DNA from: Solimonas sp.
Lineage (GTDB): Bacteria; Pseudomonadota; Gammaproteobacteria; Nevskiales; Nevskiaceae
Direction of reading: 5' to 3'
Length of the DNA: 64,000 nucleotides
Assembly: GCA_030149365.1 (NCBI GenBank)
Contig: JASBRP010000002.1
Location: 82,936 to 146,935, forward strand
Position numbers and translations under genes: made by a program. Of the stretch, positions 21,090-30,035 are shown piece after piece (position 1 is the first letter of the stretch; every line of letters starts with the position of its first letter). The notes under the pieces were generated by a model that made no database searches, was not told the origin of the DNA, and saw nothing but the letters and a program-made list of their open reading frames with translations.

Positions 21090-21580
21090 CAACGCACCAG
21101 GGACAATTGCGCGCTGACCACGCCGGGGGCGGACTGCTTCTCGATCTCGGCGGTCTGCGCATGGATGCCATAGCGCAGCTCCAGCTCCTGCAGCCAGCGC
21201 AGCAGGCTGTCGAAGGACACGTCCTCGACCCAGACCTTGACCTCTCGGTCACCTTCGGGCTGGATGCGGGTGGGCTGCTTGCCGAGGGTGCCGCGGGCGC
21301 CCTGGTCGACCACGCCGAGGATCGAGGCCGTCCGGTTCACCGGCATGCCGCGGCCGGCATTGGCCTGGGACAGCACAGCCAGCTCCTCGATCCGGCCGGC
21401 CACCGAGCGTGCCGAGGCCAGGGCTTCTTCGCGCTGTTTCTGCGCCTTGACCAGGGGCTGCCAGATGCCCCCGTAAAGCACGGCGAACCCGACGACGACG
21501 GCACAGAGCAGGACCATCCAGCGTTCGCGCGGGGCGAGCTGGGCGAGCCATTCCTTGAGGCGGGTGATGGCGTTCTTCAT
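21089..21580 (-). CDS. gspM: Type II secretion protein M
   Basis: 163 residues: a short cytosolic N-terminus, one membrane segment (about 22-40), a coiled-coil stretch and a ferredoxin-like periplasmic domain. It is part of the GspE-F-L-M inner-membrane platform. The ATG overlaps the gspL stop as ATGA. Confidence 0.9.
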   Translation of the reverse strand: MKNAITRLKEWLAQLAPRERWMVLLCAVVVGFAVLYGGIWQPLVKAQKQREEALASARSVAGRIEELAVLSQANAGRGMPVNRTASILGVVDQGARGTLGKQPTRIQPEGDREVKVWVEDVSFDSLLRWLQELELRYGIHAQTAEIEKQSAPGVVSAQLSLVR

Positions 21581-22788
21581 GGGGCAGGCGTCAGCTTGAT
21601 GCGGATCTGCGCACCTTCGGAGCCGGAGTTGGCGGACTGCACCTCCAGGCTGGCGGCGCGGGGCTGGGCGAACCAGGCGCGCAGGGTCTCCAGCGGCTGC
21701 AGGCTGCTGCCGCCCAGCGCAGCATAGAGCGCGCCGTCGCGGTACTGCACGCCTTGCAGGGTCAGGCCGGGCGCCGCCGCCAGGGCATCGGCGAGCACTT
21801 GCATCAAAGGCAGCAGGCCGCCCCCGGACTTGTTTCCCTGGAGGGTCCTGAACTGCGCTTCGACCTGCCCGGCGAAGTCCGCCAGGATGCGGGTCTCCGC
21901 CGGGAACAGCTGCTGGTAGCGCTGCACGTTGGCGTCTTCCTGCTGCTGCAGCTGCTTGCGCAGTTGCCAGCCGGCAACGCCATGGAATATGGCGGCAAAG
22001 CCGATCCATAGCGCCAGCAGGGCGGCAGTGATCTTCCAGGGTTGCCACAGGCGCAGCAGGTCCTCGCGCTGCGAATAGCGGCCCTGCAGCAGGTCGATGC
22101 CATTCTCGGGGCGCTGGCTCTGCAGCAGGGCTTCCAGCGGCGAGATGAAGCCCGGCAGCAATTCCACCGGCCAGGCCAGCCGGGTGAAGTCCGGCGAGCT
22201 GTCACGCGGCACGATGATGCGCAGGGTCGACTTCTTGTCGGGGTCGGCGAGCTGGAGCATCAGCTCCAGGTCATCCGGGCTGCAGCCGAAGGCGGAGAAG
22301 GCGCCGTTGCGCACCAGCACCTGGTCGTTCTCGGCCAGGGCGCTCCAGCGCTCGCCGTCGGCCGGGGCCAGGCACAGCGCGTCGGGCAGCATCAGGTCCG
22401 GAACCAGGCCGCGCTCGGTGAAGGGGCGCAGCCATTCGTCCATCCTGGCGCGGGCCACCACGGCCACCGGCCAGCGGCCGTCCTTCTGGCGCGGCCCGAG
22501 GGCGAAGTGCAGGGTGTCCACGTCCTCGGCCAGCTGGTCTTCCAGCGCGTAGGGCGCGGCCTGCAGCACCTTGGCAGCCTGCCGGGCCGGCACGTCGACC
22601 GAGGTCAGGCGCACATCTGCGGCCGGCACCAGGACCACCAGGCGGTGGCCGGCGGCCTTCAGCAGGATCGTCTCCAGCGGCGCATGCTGCACCGGGAACG
22701 AGGCCACGGCTTGCGGCGACGCGATGCAATAGGCCGTGTCGGTGCCGGGGTCGGTGGCACGCAGGCGGATGTAGAGCGTGTTGCGCAA
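21577..22788 (-). CDS. gspL: Type II secretion protein L
   Basis: 403 residues. The cytoplasmic actin-like domain (1-240) recruits GspE; a membrane segment lies at about 252-272, then a periplasmic ferredoxin-like domain. The start is a TTG at 22788 (TTG CGC AAC), 21 bases after the gspK stop; no ATG or GTG is better placed. It overlaps gspM by 4 bases. Confidence 0.88.
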   Translation of the reverse strand: MRNTLYIRLRATDPGTDTAYCIASPQAVASFPVQHAPLETILLKAAGHRLVVLVPAADVRLTSVDVPARQAAKVLQAAPYALEDQLAEDVDTLHFALGPRQKDGRWPVAVVARARMDEWLRPFTERGLVPDLMLPDALCLAPADGERWSALAENDQVLVRNGAFSAFGCSPDDLELMLQLADPDKKSTLRIIVPRDSSPDFTRLAWPVELLPGFISPLEALLQSQRPENGIDLLQGRYSQREDLLRLWQPWKITAALLALWIGFAAIFHGVAGWQLRKQLQQQEDANVQRYQQLFPAETRILADFAGQVEAQFRTLQGNKSGGGLLPLMQVLADALAAAPGLTLQGVQYRDGALYAALGGSSLQPLETLRAWFAQPRAASLEVQSANSGSEGAQIRIKLTPAP

Positions 22789-22809
22789 GGTGGCCTGGAG
22801 TGAGTGCTT

Positions 22810-23757
22810 TTATTCGGTATCGATGCTGCGCGCGTACACGTACGGCGCGGCGCCCTGGGAGGGCCGATAGTAGAAACTATACAGCGCCAGCCGGCCGCTG
22901 CCTACGAAGATCTCGGCCCGCAGCATGAAGTAGCTGCTCTTCACGTCCACCATCGTCACGGCGGGGATGGTGCCGGCTCCGAAAGGGGCGTCGGCCGCTG
23001 CGGTCAGGTCACTGACGTTCTTGGCCGGCTTCTTGATCCGCTCCTCCATGAACTTCTGCTGCAGCGGCCCCGGCTCCTTGACCAGGGCCAGCAGCACCGG
23101 CTCCGGCGCCGTGTTGACGTTGATCGGAGTGCCGATCTGGGGCAGGGCGGTGATGTAGGGACGCAGCTTGGCGTAGATCTCCCGCGTCATGCCCTTGACC
23201 GCCAGCAGCTCGGTGGGGCTCTCCATCAGGCGGTTCGGCACGCGGTAGGGCGGGTTGAATCCCAGGTATTCGGTGTCTTCGCCGCCGTCGAAGCCGGTGG
23301 GATTGCTGTCGGCATCGACCCAGTCCCGGATCGCGGAAGCCAGTCCCTGGGCCTGGAAGCTGTCGACCTCCAGCAGGCGCAGCAGGCGCAGGAACACCTG
23401 CTGCTGCTGCTCGAAGGCCACCTTGTCCGGCACCGCGAGATTGTTGAGGTTGTAGCGCCCCTGCAGATCCACCATCTGGCCGCGGGCGGCGCCCTCGTCG
23501 ATCGGCAGGTAGTCCACCGGCTTGGCCCAGATGTCCTCCAGGCCATCGTGCTGGTTGTCCTGGATGTCGCGCTCCAGGATCGTCAGCAGCCAGGACTCGA
23601 TGCCGTCGGCATACCACCAGGCACGCTCCGAATCCTGCAGGTTGGCGGTGCGGTGCACCGCGATGTTGGCCGAGGTCAGGATCGCGGTCGCGGCCACGGT
23701 CGCCAGGAACACGACCAGGATCGCGGTGATCAGCGCTACGCCGCGCTGCCGCCTCAC
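22810..23757 (-). CDS. gspK: Type II secretion minor pseudopilin GspK
   Basis: 315 residues. The prepilin site is RG-VALITAILVVF; unlike the other pseudopilins it lacks Glu at +5, as is normal for GspK, the tip-capping subunit. The large alpha-domain insertion with Asp/Glu-rich calcium-site-like stretch (WVDADSNPTGFDGGED) is present. GTG start overlaps the gspJ stop as GTGA. Confidence 0.92.
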   Translation of the reverse strand: MRRQRGVALITAILVVFLATVAATAILTSANIAVHRTANLQDSERAWWYADGIESWLLTILERDIQDNQHDGLEDIWAKPVDYLPIDEGAARGQMVDLQGRYNLNNLAVPDKVAFEQQQQVFLRLLRLLEVDSFQAQGLASAIRDWVDADSNPTGFDGGEDTEYLGFNPPYRVPNRLMESPTELLAVKGMTREIYAKLRPYITALPQIGTPINVNTAPEPVLLALVKEPGPLQQKFMEERIKKPAKNVSDLTAAADAPFGAGTIPAVTMVDVKSSYFMLRAEIFVGSGRLALYSFYYRPSQGAAPYVYARSIDTE

Positions 23758-24491
23758 TGGGTGAGCTCCCCGTTGCCGGACCCGGTGTCGGTGCCGGGGT
23801 TCGTGGCGGGATTCGTATTGGGATTCGTATTGGGATTGGTGTCGGGGTTGCCGCCCTGTCCAGGCGCCTGCGGGCCCACCGCAACCTTCTTCAGGCCCAG
23901 CCGGAACAGGAAGCGCATCTCACCCCAGGACGCGCTGTCGAGCTCGATCTCCACCGCCAGCGGAATCGGTGCATTGGCGGCGGTGGCATTGCTGCTGCTG
24001 GTCGGCGGCCAGCTGTCGTGCCACTCGCGGTTGTCATCGAGAAAGCGCCAGCGCAACTCGCGGACGTCGTCGAACAGCACCAGTTCGACCGGCTTGGAGT
24101 CCTGCGCCTGGTCGAGTACCCGCCAGCTTTCGCGCTTGAGCTTCTTGCCGTCCAGCCGGTAGCTCACGCGCTCCAGCCCCGGCCGCGGCAGCATCAGCGG
24201 GTTGCGCCAACCACCACGGGTGAACTCCACGCGCGCATCGCGGGTGACGTAGATCGTCGGCTGCAGATCGCCATAGGCGTCGCGCGCGGGGCGGTTGCGC
24301 ACCTGCTGGAAATCGTCGCGCAGGCGGATATAGGCCTTCTGCACGCCGGCGGTCTTCTCCATCGCTGCTTCCACGCCGGCACGGGTCTGCAGCACCGAGT
24401 CCAGGCCGCCATAGGCCATCAGCGCGAACACCGCGAAGATCACGATGACGATCAGCAGTTCCAGCAGCGTGAAGCCTTGCTGGCGTCTCAC
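23754..24491 (-). CDS. gspJ: Type II secretion minor pseudopilin GspJ with Asn-Pro repeat tail
   Basis: 245 residues. Prepilin cleavage at QQG-FTLLELL, then a hydrophobic helix and the GspJ beta-domain. The last 28 residues form a low-complexity tail of Asn-Pro-Asx/Ala-Thr units encoded by 12-base tandem repeats near 23808-23845, not a usual part of GspJ. GTG start at 24491 overlaps gspI by 4 bases. GspJ builds the pseudopilus tip with GspI and GspK. Confidence 0.92.
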   Translation of the reverse strand: MRRQQGFTLLELLIVIVIFAVFALMAYGGLDSVLQTRAGVEAAMEKTAGVQKAYIRLRDDFQQVRNRPARDAYGDLQPTIYVTRDARVEFTRGGWRNPLMLPRPGLERVSYRLDGKKLKRESWRVLDQAQDSKPVELVLFDDVRELRWRFLDDNREWHDSWPPTSSSNATAANAPIPLAVEIELDSASWGEMRFLFRLGLKKVAVGPQAPGQGGNPDTNPNTNPNTNPATNPGTDTGSGNGELTQ

Positions 24492-24865
24492 TGGCGCCCC
24501 GTGTCTGCGAGAAAGGCGGACAGGCTGACGACCGAATCCTTGTTGCGCGCCTTGGCAGGGCGTACACCGATGTCGGCGCGGCGCAGGCGCGCATCGGGCG
24601 TGGTCTTGATCTCCACCTCCCATTTCCACTTCACGCCGGCCATTTCGACCTCGCCGTCGGACTTGCCGACGTCGGGCCAGGCGCGCTGGACGGAGAGTTC
24701 GGTGAGGCGGTTGTGGGCCACCCACAGGGCCACGGTCTTTTCGCGCAAGCGCGCCGCGTTGTCGGCATACCGTGCCATGCCGGACAGGATCGCCCCCATG
24801 GCGATCGCCACCACGGCTACCGCGATCAGCATCTCCAGCAGCGTGAAGCCGGACGCGCGCTTCAT
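24488..24865 (-). CDS. gspI: Type II secretion minor pseudopilin GspI
   Basis: 125 residues, prepilin site ASG-FTLLEMLIAVAV, then a short pilin domain. It is the core around which GspJ and GspK assemble at the tip. ATG overlaps the gspH stop as ATGA. Confidence 0.92.
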   Translation of the reverse strand: MKRASGFTLLEMLIAVAVVAIAMGAILSGMARYADNAARLREKTVALWVAHNRLTELSVQRAWPDVGKSDGEVEMAGVKWKWEVEIKTTPDARLRRADIGVRPAKARNKDSVVSLSAFLADTGRQ

Positions 24866-25422
24866 TTGCGCTTTCCTTCACCGGCTTCGAACGTGAACTT
24901 GCCCAGGGCGTCGGCCTCGATGGTGTAGCGCGTGTTGCTGCCGTCCGCTCCCACTACGAGATGGAAGGCCGTGACCTCGCCGCTGGGCAGCAGCAGGATC
25001 TGTGGCTTTGGCTCGGACGCCTCGTCTTCGCCTTCCTTGTCCTGGGCCGGCGGTACCACGCGGTCTTCGACGCGCAATTGCATGCCCAGCGGTCGGGCGA
25101 AGGGCTGAGAGCGGAACGGCCCGCCCGGGTAGGGCTCCCACTTGCCGTCCTGGCCCATGACCAGGAACTCGTAGCGGTCCTGCAGGTGGCGGAAGCCGAT
25201 CAGCACGCCCTTGATCTCGGCTTCCTCCAGGGCGAAGCGCAAGGTCCGATCCAGGCGGCGCGCCTCGAACACGATGCGGTCATCCACCGACCGATCGCCG
25301 AAGGGCAGCGTGACGAAACTGATCATCACGCCGATGATGACCATCACCACCAGCAACTCGAGCAGCGTGAAGCCCCGCGATGCGGCGGGGATGCCCGGAC
25401 GGCCGGAAGGCCTGCGGCGCAA
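24862..25422 (-). CDS. gspH: Type II secretion minor pseudopilin GspH
   Basis: 186 residues, prepilin site SRG-FTLLELLVVMV, followed by the GspH domain. A charged insertion (DKEGEDEASEPKP) sits mid-domain. The start is a TTG at 25422, 14 bases after the gspG stop, giving a 16-residue Arg/Pro-rich leader; no ATG lies between it and the cleavage site. Confidence 0.88.
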   Translation of the reverse strand: MRRRPSGRPGIPAASRGFTLLELLVVMVIIGVMISFVTLPFGDRSVDDRIVFEARRLDRTLRFALEEAEIKGVLIGFRHLQDRYEFLVMGQDGKWEPYPGGPFRSQPFARPLGMQLRVEDRVVPPAQDKEGEDEASEPKPQILLLPSGEVTAFHLVVGADGSNTRYTIEADALGKFTFEAGEGKRK

Positions 25423-25436
25423 GGCGACGCCGCCGT

Positions 25437-25886
25437 TTACTTGGCGGCGTCCCAGTTGCCGACGTCGGCCGCGGCGCCTTCACCGCCCGGACGGTTGTCC
25501 GCGCCCAGCGAGAAGATGTCGAAGTCGGCGTTCCTGGTACCGGGCGAGACGTACTGGTAGGGGTTGCCCCAAGGATCCTTCGGCAGCGACTTGATGTAGC
25601 CGCCAGAGGGATAGTTGCGCGGCTCGGGCTCGCCCGAAGGCTTGGCCACCAGCGCGTCCAGGCCCTGCTGCGAGCTCGGGTAGTAGAAGTTGTCGAGCTT
25701 GTACATGCTGAGCGAGGACTCCAGCGCGCGGATATCCTGCTGGGCCTTGACCTTACGTGCCTCGTCCGGCTTGCCCATGATGTTGGGCACCACGAAGGCG
25801 GCGAGAATGCCGAGAATGACGACCACCACCATGATTTCGATCAGGGTGAAGCCGCCCTGGCGGCGCGCGGCGGAAGCTTTGTACAT
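25437..25886 (-). CDS. gspG: Type II secretion major pseudopilin GspG
   Basis: 149 residues. Leader MYKASAARRQGG, then FTLIEIMVVVVILGILAAFV with Glu at +5; the conserved DPWGNPYQY and C-terminal calcium-loop region (SLGADNRPGGEG) are present. It is the main subunit of the pseudopilus piston and first gene of the leftward operon. The ATG at 25886 is chosen from the leader length. Genes gspC, D, E and F are not in the window. Confidence 0.95.
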   Translation of the reverse strand: MYKASAARRQGGFTLIEIMVVVVILGILAAFVVPNIMGKPDEARKVKAQQDIRALESSLSMYKLDNFYYPSSQQGLDALVAKPSGEPEPRNYPSGGYIKSLPKDPWGNPYQYVSPGTRNADFDIFSLGADNRPGGEGAAADVGNWDAAK

Positions 25887-25931
25887 GGGGATCGGAAGAT
25901 GTCTGGAACAGGCCTGGATCGGCCGCAAAAA

Positions 25932-26534
25932 ATGATAGCAGACTCGCTTGTGCGTTCCCGTGAACGATGGGCCGTGCCGGCGGCCGTCGCAATGCTGTGC
26001 CTGCTGCTGGCCCTGGGAGGCGACCCGGTCTGGCAGCTCCTGGCCTACCAGCGCGACGCCATCCCGGCAGGCCAATGGTGGAGGCTGCTCAGTGCCAACT
26101 TCCTGCACCTGGGCTGGTATCACCTGTTGTTGAACCTGGCGGGGCTGTGGACCCTGGTGCTGCTGTGCCCCGAGCCAGTGCCGGCCTGGGATTGGCTGCT
26201 GCGCCTGCTGGTGCTGGGCCTCGGAGTCACGGTGGGCATCCACTTCTGGGCGCCGCAGTGGCATGGCTACGTCGGCTTCTCCGGCGTACTCCACGGCCTG
26301 TTCCTGCTGGGCCTGCTGCCACAGGCGCTACGGCGCGACCGCATCGCGCTGGCGGGCCTGGCCTGCCTGGCCGGCAAGCTGGCCTGGGAGGCGTTTTCCG
26401 GCGTGCCGATTTCCGATGAACAGGCACTCGGTGGTAGGGTGGCGCAGGAGGCGCATTGGTTCGGCATCATCGCCGCCCTGTGTTACGCCGCCGTCGCCGG
26501 CCTGCTCCGGCAAGGACAGAAGGCCGCGGGCTGA
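25932..26534 (+). CDS. rrtA: Rhombosortase (rhomboid-type intramembrane serine protease)
   Basis: 200 residues, about six hydrophobic segments. Rhomboid features: HLGWYHLLLNLAGLW for the oxyanion side, GFSGVLHG with nucleophile Ser117, and His175 in EAHWFG. The compact form is that of rhombosortases, which cleave the C-terminal GlyGly-CTERM anchor from type II secretion substrates. It lies divergently 45 bases from gspG, which supports that role. An ordinary rhomboid GlpG is the alternative, less likely from the length. The ATG at 25932 follows an A-rich run; its ribosome site is poor. Confidence 0.82.
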   Translation: MIADSLVRSRERWAVPAAVAMLCLLLALGGDPVWQLLAYQRDAIPAGQWWRLLSANFLHLGWYHLLLNLAGLWTLVLLCPEPVPAWDWLLRLLVLGLGVTVGIHFWAPQWHGYVGFSGVLHGLFLLGLLPQALRRDRIALAGLACLAGKLAWEAFSGVPISDEQALGGRVAQEAHWFGIIAALCYAAVAGLLRQGQKAAG

Positions 26535-26580
26535 AGCGCCGCGGTGGTTTTCAACTCCAGAAGAGCAAACTCCCCCAATC

Positions 26581-27540
26581 ATGCAATACGCAATCGTTTT
26601 CCCCGGCCAGGGCTCCCAGGCCGTGGGCATGCTGTCGGGCCACACCGACCCGGTGGTCGCTGAAACCTACGCCGAAGCCTCCGCCGTGCTCGGCTGGGAC
26701 CTGGCCGCTTTGGTGGCCAACGGGCCGGTCGAAGAGCTGAACCGCACCGAGCGCGCCCAGCCGGCGCTGCTGGCGGCGGGCATCGCCGCCTGGCGCCTGT
26801 GGCAGAAGCAGGGCCTGCCGGCCCCGGCCGCGCTGGCCGGCCACAGCCTGGGCGAGTACAGCGCCCTGGTGGCTGCCGGCAGCCTGGACTTTGCCGACGC
26901 GCTGAAGCTGGTGGAGCTGCGTGGCCAGCTGATGCAGGCGGCCGTGCCGGCCGGCACCGGCGGCATGATGGCGATCCTGGGCCTGGAAGACGAGCAGGTA
27001 GAGGCAGTGTGCAAGGCCTATCCGGGTTCCGAGGTGCTGGAGCCGGTCAACTACAACTCGCCGGGCCAGGTGGTGGTGGCGGGTGAGAAGGCCGCCCTGG
27101 ACTGGCTGGCGGCCAATGCCAAGGCCCATGGCATCAAGCGCGCGCTGCCATTGCCGGTGTCGGTGCCCTCACACTGCTCGCTGATGCGCGGCGCCGCGGA
27201 AAAGCTGGCGGAAAAGCTGGCCACCATCACGGTCCGTACGCCCTCGATTCCCGTGTTTCACAATTTTGACGCGCAGACCCGTCAGGATGCGGCAGCGATC
27301 CGTGAAGCACTTAAAGTACAGTTGTACTGTCCGGTGCGCTGGACCCAGACCATCCGGGGCCTTTCGGGCCTGGGAATCGGGGTCTTTGTCGAGTGCGGCC
27401 CGGGCGAGGTCCTGGCCGGCCTGAGCAAGCGCATTGGCAAGGAGCTTGCGGCCGCTTCGCTGTCCGAGCCGGCGGGGCTGGAAAAGGCCCGCGGGCTGGT
27501 CGCCGGCGAGGCAGCGGTTTGCAGCCCGTCTGCTGCTTGA
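26581..27540 (+). CDS. fabD: Malonyl-CoA:ACP transacylase
   Basis: Loads malonyl groups onto AcpP. 319 residues. GQGSQ at 9-13, nucleophile Ser89 in GHSLGEYSA, His of VPSHCSLM, and the C-terminal VECGPGEVL. It starts 46 bases after the rhombosortase stop on the same strand. The usual upstream partners plsX and fabH are not next to it. Confidence 0.96.
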   Translation: MQYAIVFPGQGSQAVGMLSGHTDPVVAETYAEASAVLGWDLAALVANGPVEELNRTERAQPALLAAGIAAWRLWQKQGLPAPAALAGHSLGEYSALVAAGSLDFADALKLVELRGQLMQAAVPAGTGGMMAILGLEDEQVEAVCKAYPGSEVLEPVNYNSPGQVVVAGEKAALDWLAANAKAHGIKRALPLPVSVPSHCSLMRGAAEKLAEKLATITVRTPSIPVFHNFDAQTRQDAAAIREALKVQLYCPVRWTQTIRGLSGLGIGVFVECGPGEVLAGLSKRIGKELAAASLSEPAGLEKARGLVAGEAAVCSPSAA

Positions 27541-27617
27541 TATATGATGCAAGTCATTGATCATATTAATAAAATAAACAGTCGTTCACGGATGAGCGGG
27601 TTTTGGGAGTCAGGATC
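27541..27617 (+). promoter_or_regulatory. AT-rich gap between fabD and fabG, possible promoter
   Basis: The 77-base gap is markedly AT-rich from 27541 to 27585 (ATATGATGCAAGTCATTG then CATATTAATAAAATAAAC), unlike its surroundings. It may hold an extra promoter for fabG-acpP; exact boxes are not clear. Confidence 0.35.
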
Positions 27618-28343
27618 ATGAAGTTGCAGGGCGAAACCGTCCTGGTCACCGGTGCCAGTCGCGGCATCGGCAAGGCCATTGCCGAACGGCTCGCGGCCGA
27701 AGGCGCCAAGGTCACCGGAACGGCCACCAGCGCCGCCGGTGCCGAGGCCATCCAGGCCTGGCTGGGTCCGCTGGGCGGGCAGGGCAAGGTGCTGGACGTG
27801 CGCGATGCCGCCGCCTGCGATGCATTGATCGCCGAGCTGGGCCCGGTGTCGGTGCTGGTCAACAACGCCGGCGTGACCCGCGATACCCTGCTGCTGCGCA
27901 TGAAGAACGAAGACTGGGCGGACGTCCTCGAGACTGACCTCAGCTCGGTCTTCCGCCTGTCCCGCGCGGTGCTGCGCGGCATGATGAAGGCCCGCCATGG
28001 CCGCATCATCAGCGTCGGTTCCGTGGTGGGCACCATGGGCAATGCCGGCCAGGCCAACTACGCCGCCGCCAAGGCCGGCCTGATCGGATTCTCCAAGTCG
28101 CTGGCCCGCGAGATCGGCTCGCGCGGCATCACGGTCAACGTGGTGGCGCCCGGATTCATCGACACCGACATGACGCAGAAGCTGGGGGAAGATGCGCGCA
28201 CGGCGCTGCAGAACCAGATTCCGCTCGATCGACTCGGCAAACCGGAAGATATCGCTGCGGCGGTCGCTTTCCTGGCCTCTAAGGATGCTGGTTACATCAC
28301 CGGCGAAACCCTGCACGTGAATGGTGGAATGCTGATGGCCTGA
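27618..28343 (+). CDS. fabG: 3-oxoacyl-ACP reductase
   Basis: NADPH-dependent SDR of the elongation cycle, 241 residues. Cofactor motif TGASRGIG (about 10-17), NNAG, catalytic Ser in SVGSVVG and YAAAK. The ATG at 27618 follows CAGGA; a TTG five codons upstream is less likely. Confidence 0.96.
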   Translation: MKLQGETVLVTGASRGIGKAIAERLAAEGAKVTGTATSAAGAEAIQAWLGPLGGQGKVLDVRDAAACDALIAELGPVSVLVNNAGVTRDTLLLRMKNEDWADVLETDLSSVFRLSRAVLRGMMKARHGRIISVGSVVGTMGNAGQANYAAAKAGLIGFSKSLAREIGSRGITVNVVAPGFIDTDMTQKLGEDARTALQNQIPLDRLGKPEDIAAAVAFLASKDAGYITGETLHVNGGMLMA

Positions 28344-28390
28344 CACGGGCTTTTATGCAAAGTCAACTGGCTTTGCAGGCTTGTGTTTTT
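28343..28390 (+). terminator. Hairpin with U-tract between fabG and acpP
   Basis: TGCAAAG (28356-28362) and CTTTGCA (28371-28377) pair around 8 bases; the outer flanks ACACGGGC / GGCTTGTGT extend the stem imperfectly, and T5 follows. It could be an attenuator or terminator that sets off acpP as its own highly expressed unit. Confidence 0.5.
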
Positions 28391-28405
28391 GCCGCAACGC
28401 ACCAC

Positions 28406-28411
28406 TACAAT
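28406..28411 (+). promoter_or_regulatory. -10 box (TACAAT) for acpP
   Basis: TACAAT lies 42 bases before the acpP ATG. The best -35 candidate is TTGTGT at 28381-28386 with a long 19-base spacer. AcpP usually has its own strong promoter. Confidence 0.4.
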
Positions 28412-28452
28412 ACGCCGTCTCTCAAACAAACAGATTTACCCAGGAGTGATGC

Positions 28453-28695
28453 ATGAGCACGTTGGATGAGAAAGTAAAGAAGATCATCGCTGAGCAGCTT
28501 TCGGTCAGCGAAGATCAGATCACCCCCACCGCTTCCTTCGTCGAGGACCTGGGCGCCGACTCGCTGGACACGGTCGAGCTGGTGATGGCGCTGGAAGAAG
28601 AGTTCGAAATCGACATCCCGGACGAAGAAGCCGAGAAGATCGTCACCTTCCAGGACGTGCTGAACTACATCAAGGCCCACACCCAGCAGGGTTGA
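28453..28695 (+). CDS. acpP: Acyl carrier protein
   Basis: 80 residues, strongly acidic. GADSLD carries Ser37, the phosphopantetheine attachment site, and the following helix II sequence is canonical. The ATG at 28453 has CAGGAG upstream. It carries chains for FabD, FabG and FabF encoded on either side. Confidence 0.98.
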   Translation: MSTLDEKVKKIIAEQLSVSEDQITPTASFVEDLGADSLDTVELVMALEEEFEIDIPDEEAEKIVTFQDVLNYIKAHTQQG

Positions 28696-28744
28696 TGGCG
28701 CCGGGTACACCCCGCAAAAGAAATCCCCAAGCAGGAATCACTCT

Positions 28745-29986
28745 ATGAGCCGCAGACGCGTCGTCGTCACCGGCCTGGGCATTGTTTCGCCCGTCGGCAA
28801 TACGATTGATAGCGCATGGGAAGCGATCCTGGCCGGAAGGTCAGGCATCGGTCCCATCGAGTACTACGACGTGTCGGCTTATACGACCCGCTTCGGGGGC
28901 ATGATCAAGGACTTCCGGGCCGAGGACTTCCTCGGCCCGAAAGAAGTCCGGCGCACCGATCCCTTCATCCACTACGGTGTCGCTGCCGCCAAGCAGGCGG
29001 TCAAGGATTCCGGGCTGGAGATCACGGACGCCAACCGCGAGCGCATTGGCATCTGCATCGGCTCGGGCATCGGCGGCATCGGTGCCATCGAGAGCGAATG
29101 CGGCGTACTGCACAAGTCCGGCCCCAAGCGCGTCTCGCCCTTCTTCGTTCCCTCGTCGATCATCAACATGATCTCGGGGCATGTTTCCATCGACCTCGGC
29201 ATCACCGGGCCGAACCTCGCCACGGTCACTGCCTGCACCACGGCGACCCATGCGATCGGCGTCGGCGCCCGCCTGATTCAGGCTGGCGATGCCGATGTCT
29301 TCATCGTCGGTGCCGGCGAAGCCGGTTCCGCACCCGCAGGCCTGGCCGGCTTCTGCCAGGCCCGCGCACTGTCCACCCGTAATGACGATCCGACCCGCGC
29401 CAGCCGGCCCTGGGACAAGGATCGCGACGGCTTCGTGCTCGGCGATGGCGCCGGCGTGCTGGTCCTGGAGGACCTGGAGCACGCCAAGGCCCGCGGCGCG
29501 AAGATCTATGCCGAGTTCATCGGCTTCGGCATGTCGGGCGACGCCTTCCACATCACGCTGCCGCCGGAAGACGGCAACGGCGCACGCCGCTGCATGCAGG
29601 CCTGCCTGCGCAATGCCGGCCTGAATCCGGAAGACGTGCAGTACGTCAACGCCCACGGCACCTCGACCCCGGCCGGCGATATCGCCGAGACCCTGGCGGT
29701 GAAGGGCGCCTTTGGCGATTACGCCTACAAGCTGGCCGTGTCGTCGACCAAGTCGATGACCGGGCACCTGCTGGGCGCCGCCGGTGGCGTCGAGGCGATC
29801 TTCAGCGTGCTGGCCCTGCGCGACCAGGTCATTCCGCCGACGATCAACCTCGAGAATCCCAGCGAGGGTTGCGACCTGGACTACGTGCCGCACACGGCAC
29901 GCCAGGCCAAGCTGGAGGTGGTGATGTCCAACTCCTTCGGCTTCGGCGGCACCAACGGCACGGTGGCCTTCAAGCGCTTTTCCTGA
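28745..29986 (+). CDS. fabF: 3-oxoacyl-ACP synthase II
   Basis: Elongating condensing enzyme, 413 residues. Catalytic Cys164 (TACTTATHA), His304 (NAHGTSTP) and His341 (TGHLLGAAG) are all in place. It follows acpP by 49 bases. Confidence 0.97.
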   Translation: MSRRRVVVTGLGIVSPVGNTIDSAWEAILAGRSGIGPIEYYDVSAYTTRFGGMIKDFRAEDFLGPKEVRRTDPFIHYGVAAAKQAVKDSGLEITDANRERIGICIGSGIGGIGAIESECGVLHKSGPKRVSPFFVPSSIINMISGHVSIDLGITGPNLATVTACTTATHAIGVGARLIQAGDADVFIVGAGEAGSAPAGLAGFCQARALSTRNDDPTRASRPWDKDRDGFVLGDGAGVLVLEDLEHAKARGAKIYAEFIGFGMSGDAFHITLPPEDGNGARRCMQACLRNAGLNPEDVQYVNAHGTSTPAGDIAETLAVKGAFGDYAYKLAVSSTKSMTGHLLGAAGGVEAIFSVLALRDQVIPPTINLENPSEGCDLDYVPHTARQAKLEVVMSNSFGFGGTNGTVAFKRFS

Positions 29987-30035
29987 AAAGCGCCGGGGCG
30001 GGTTCTGAGAGGGTCACTCGCGATACACTCCGCGC

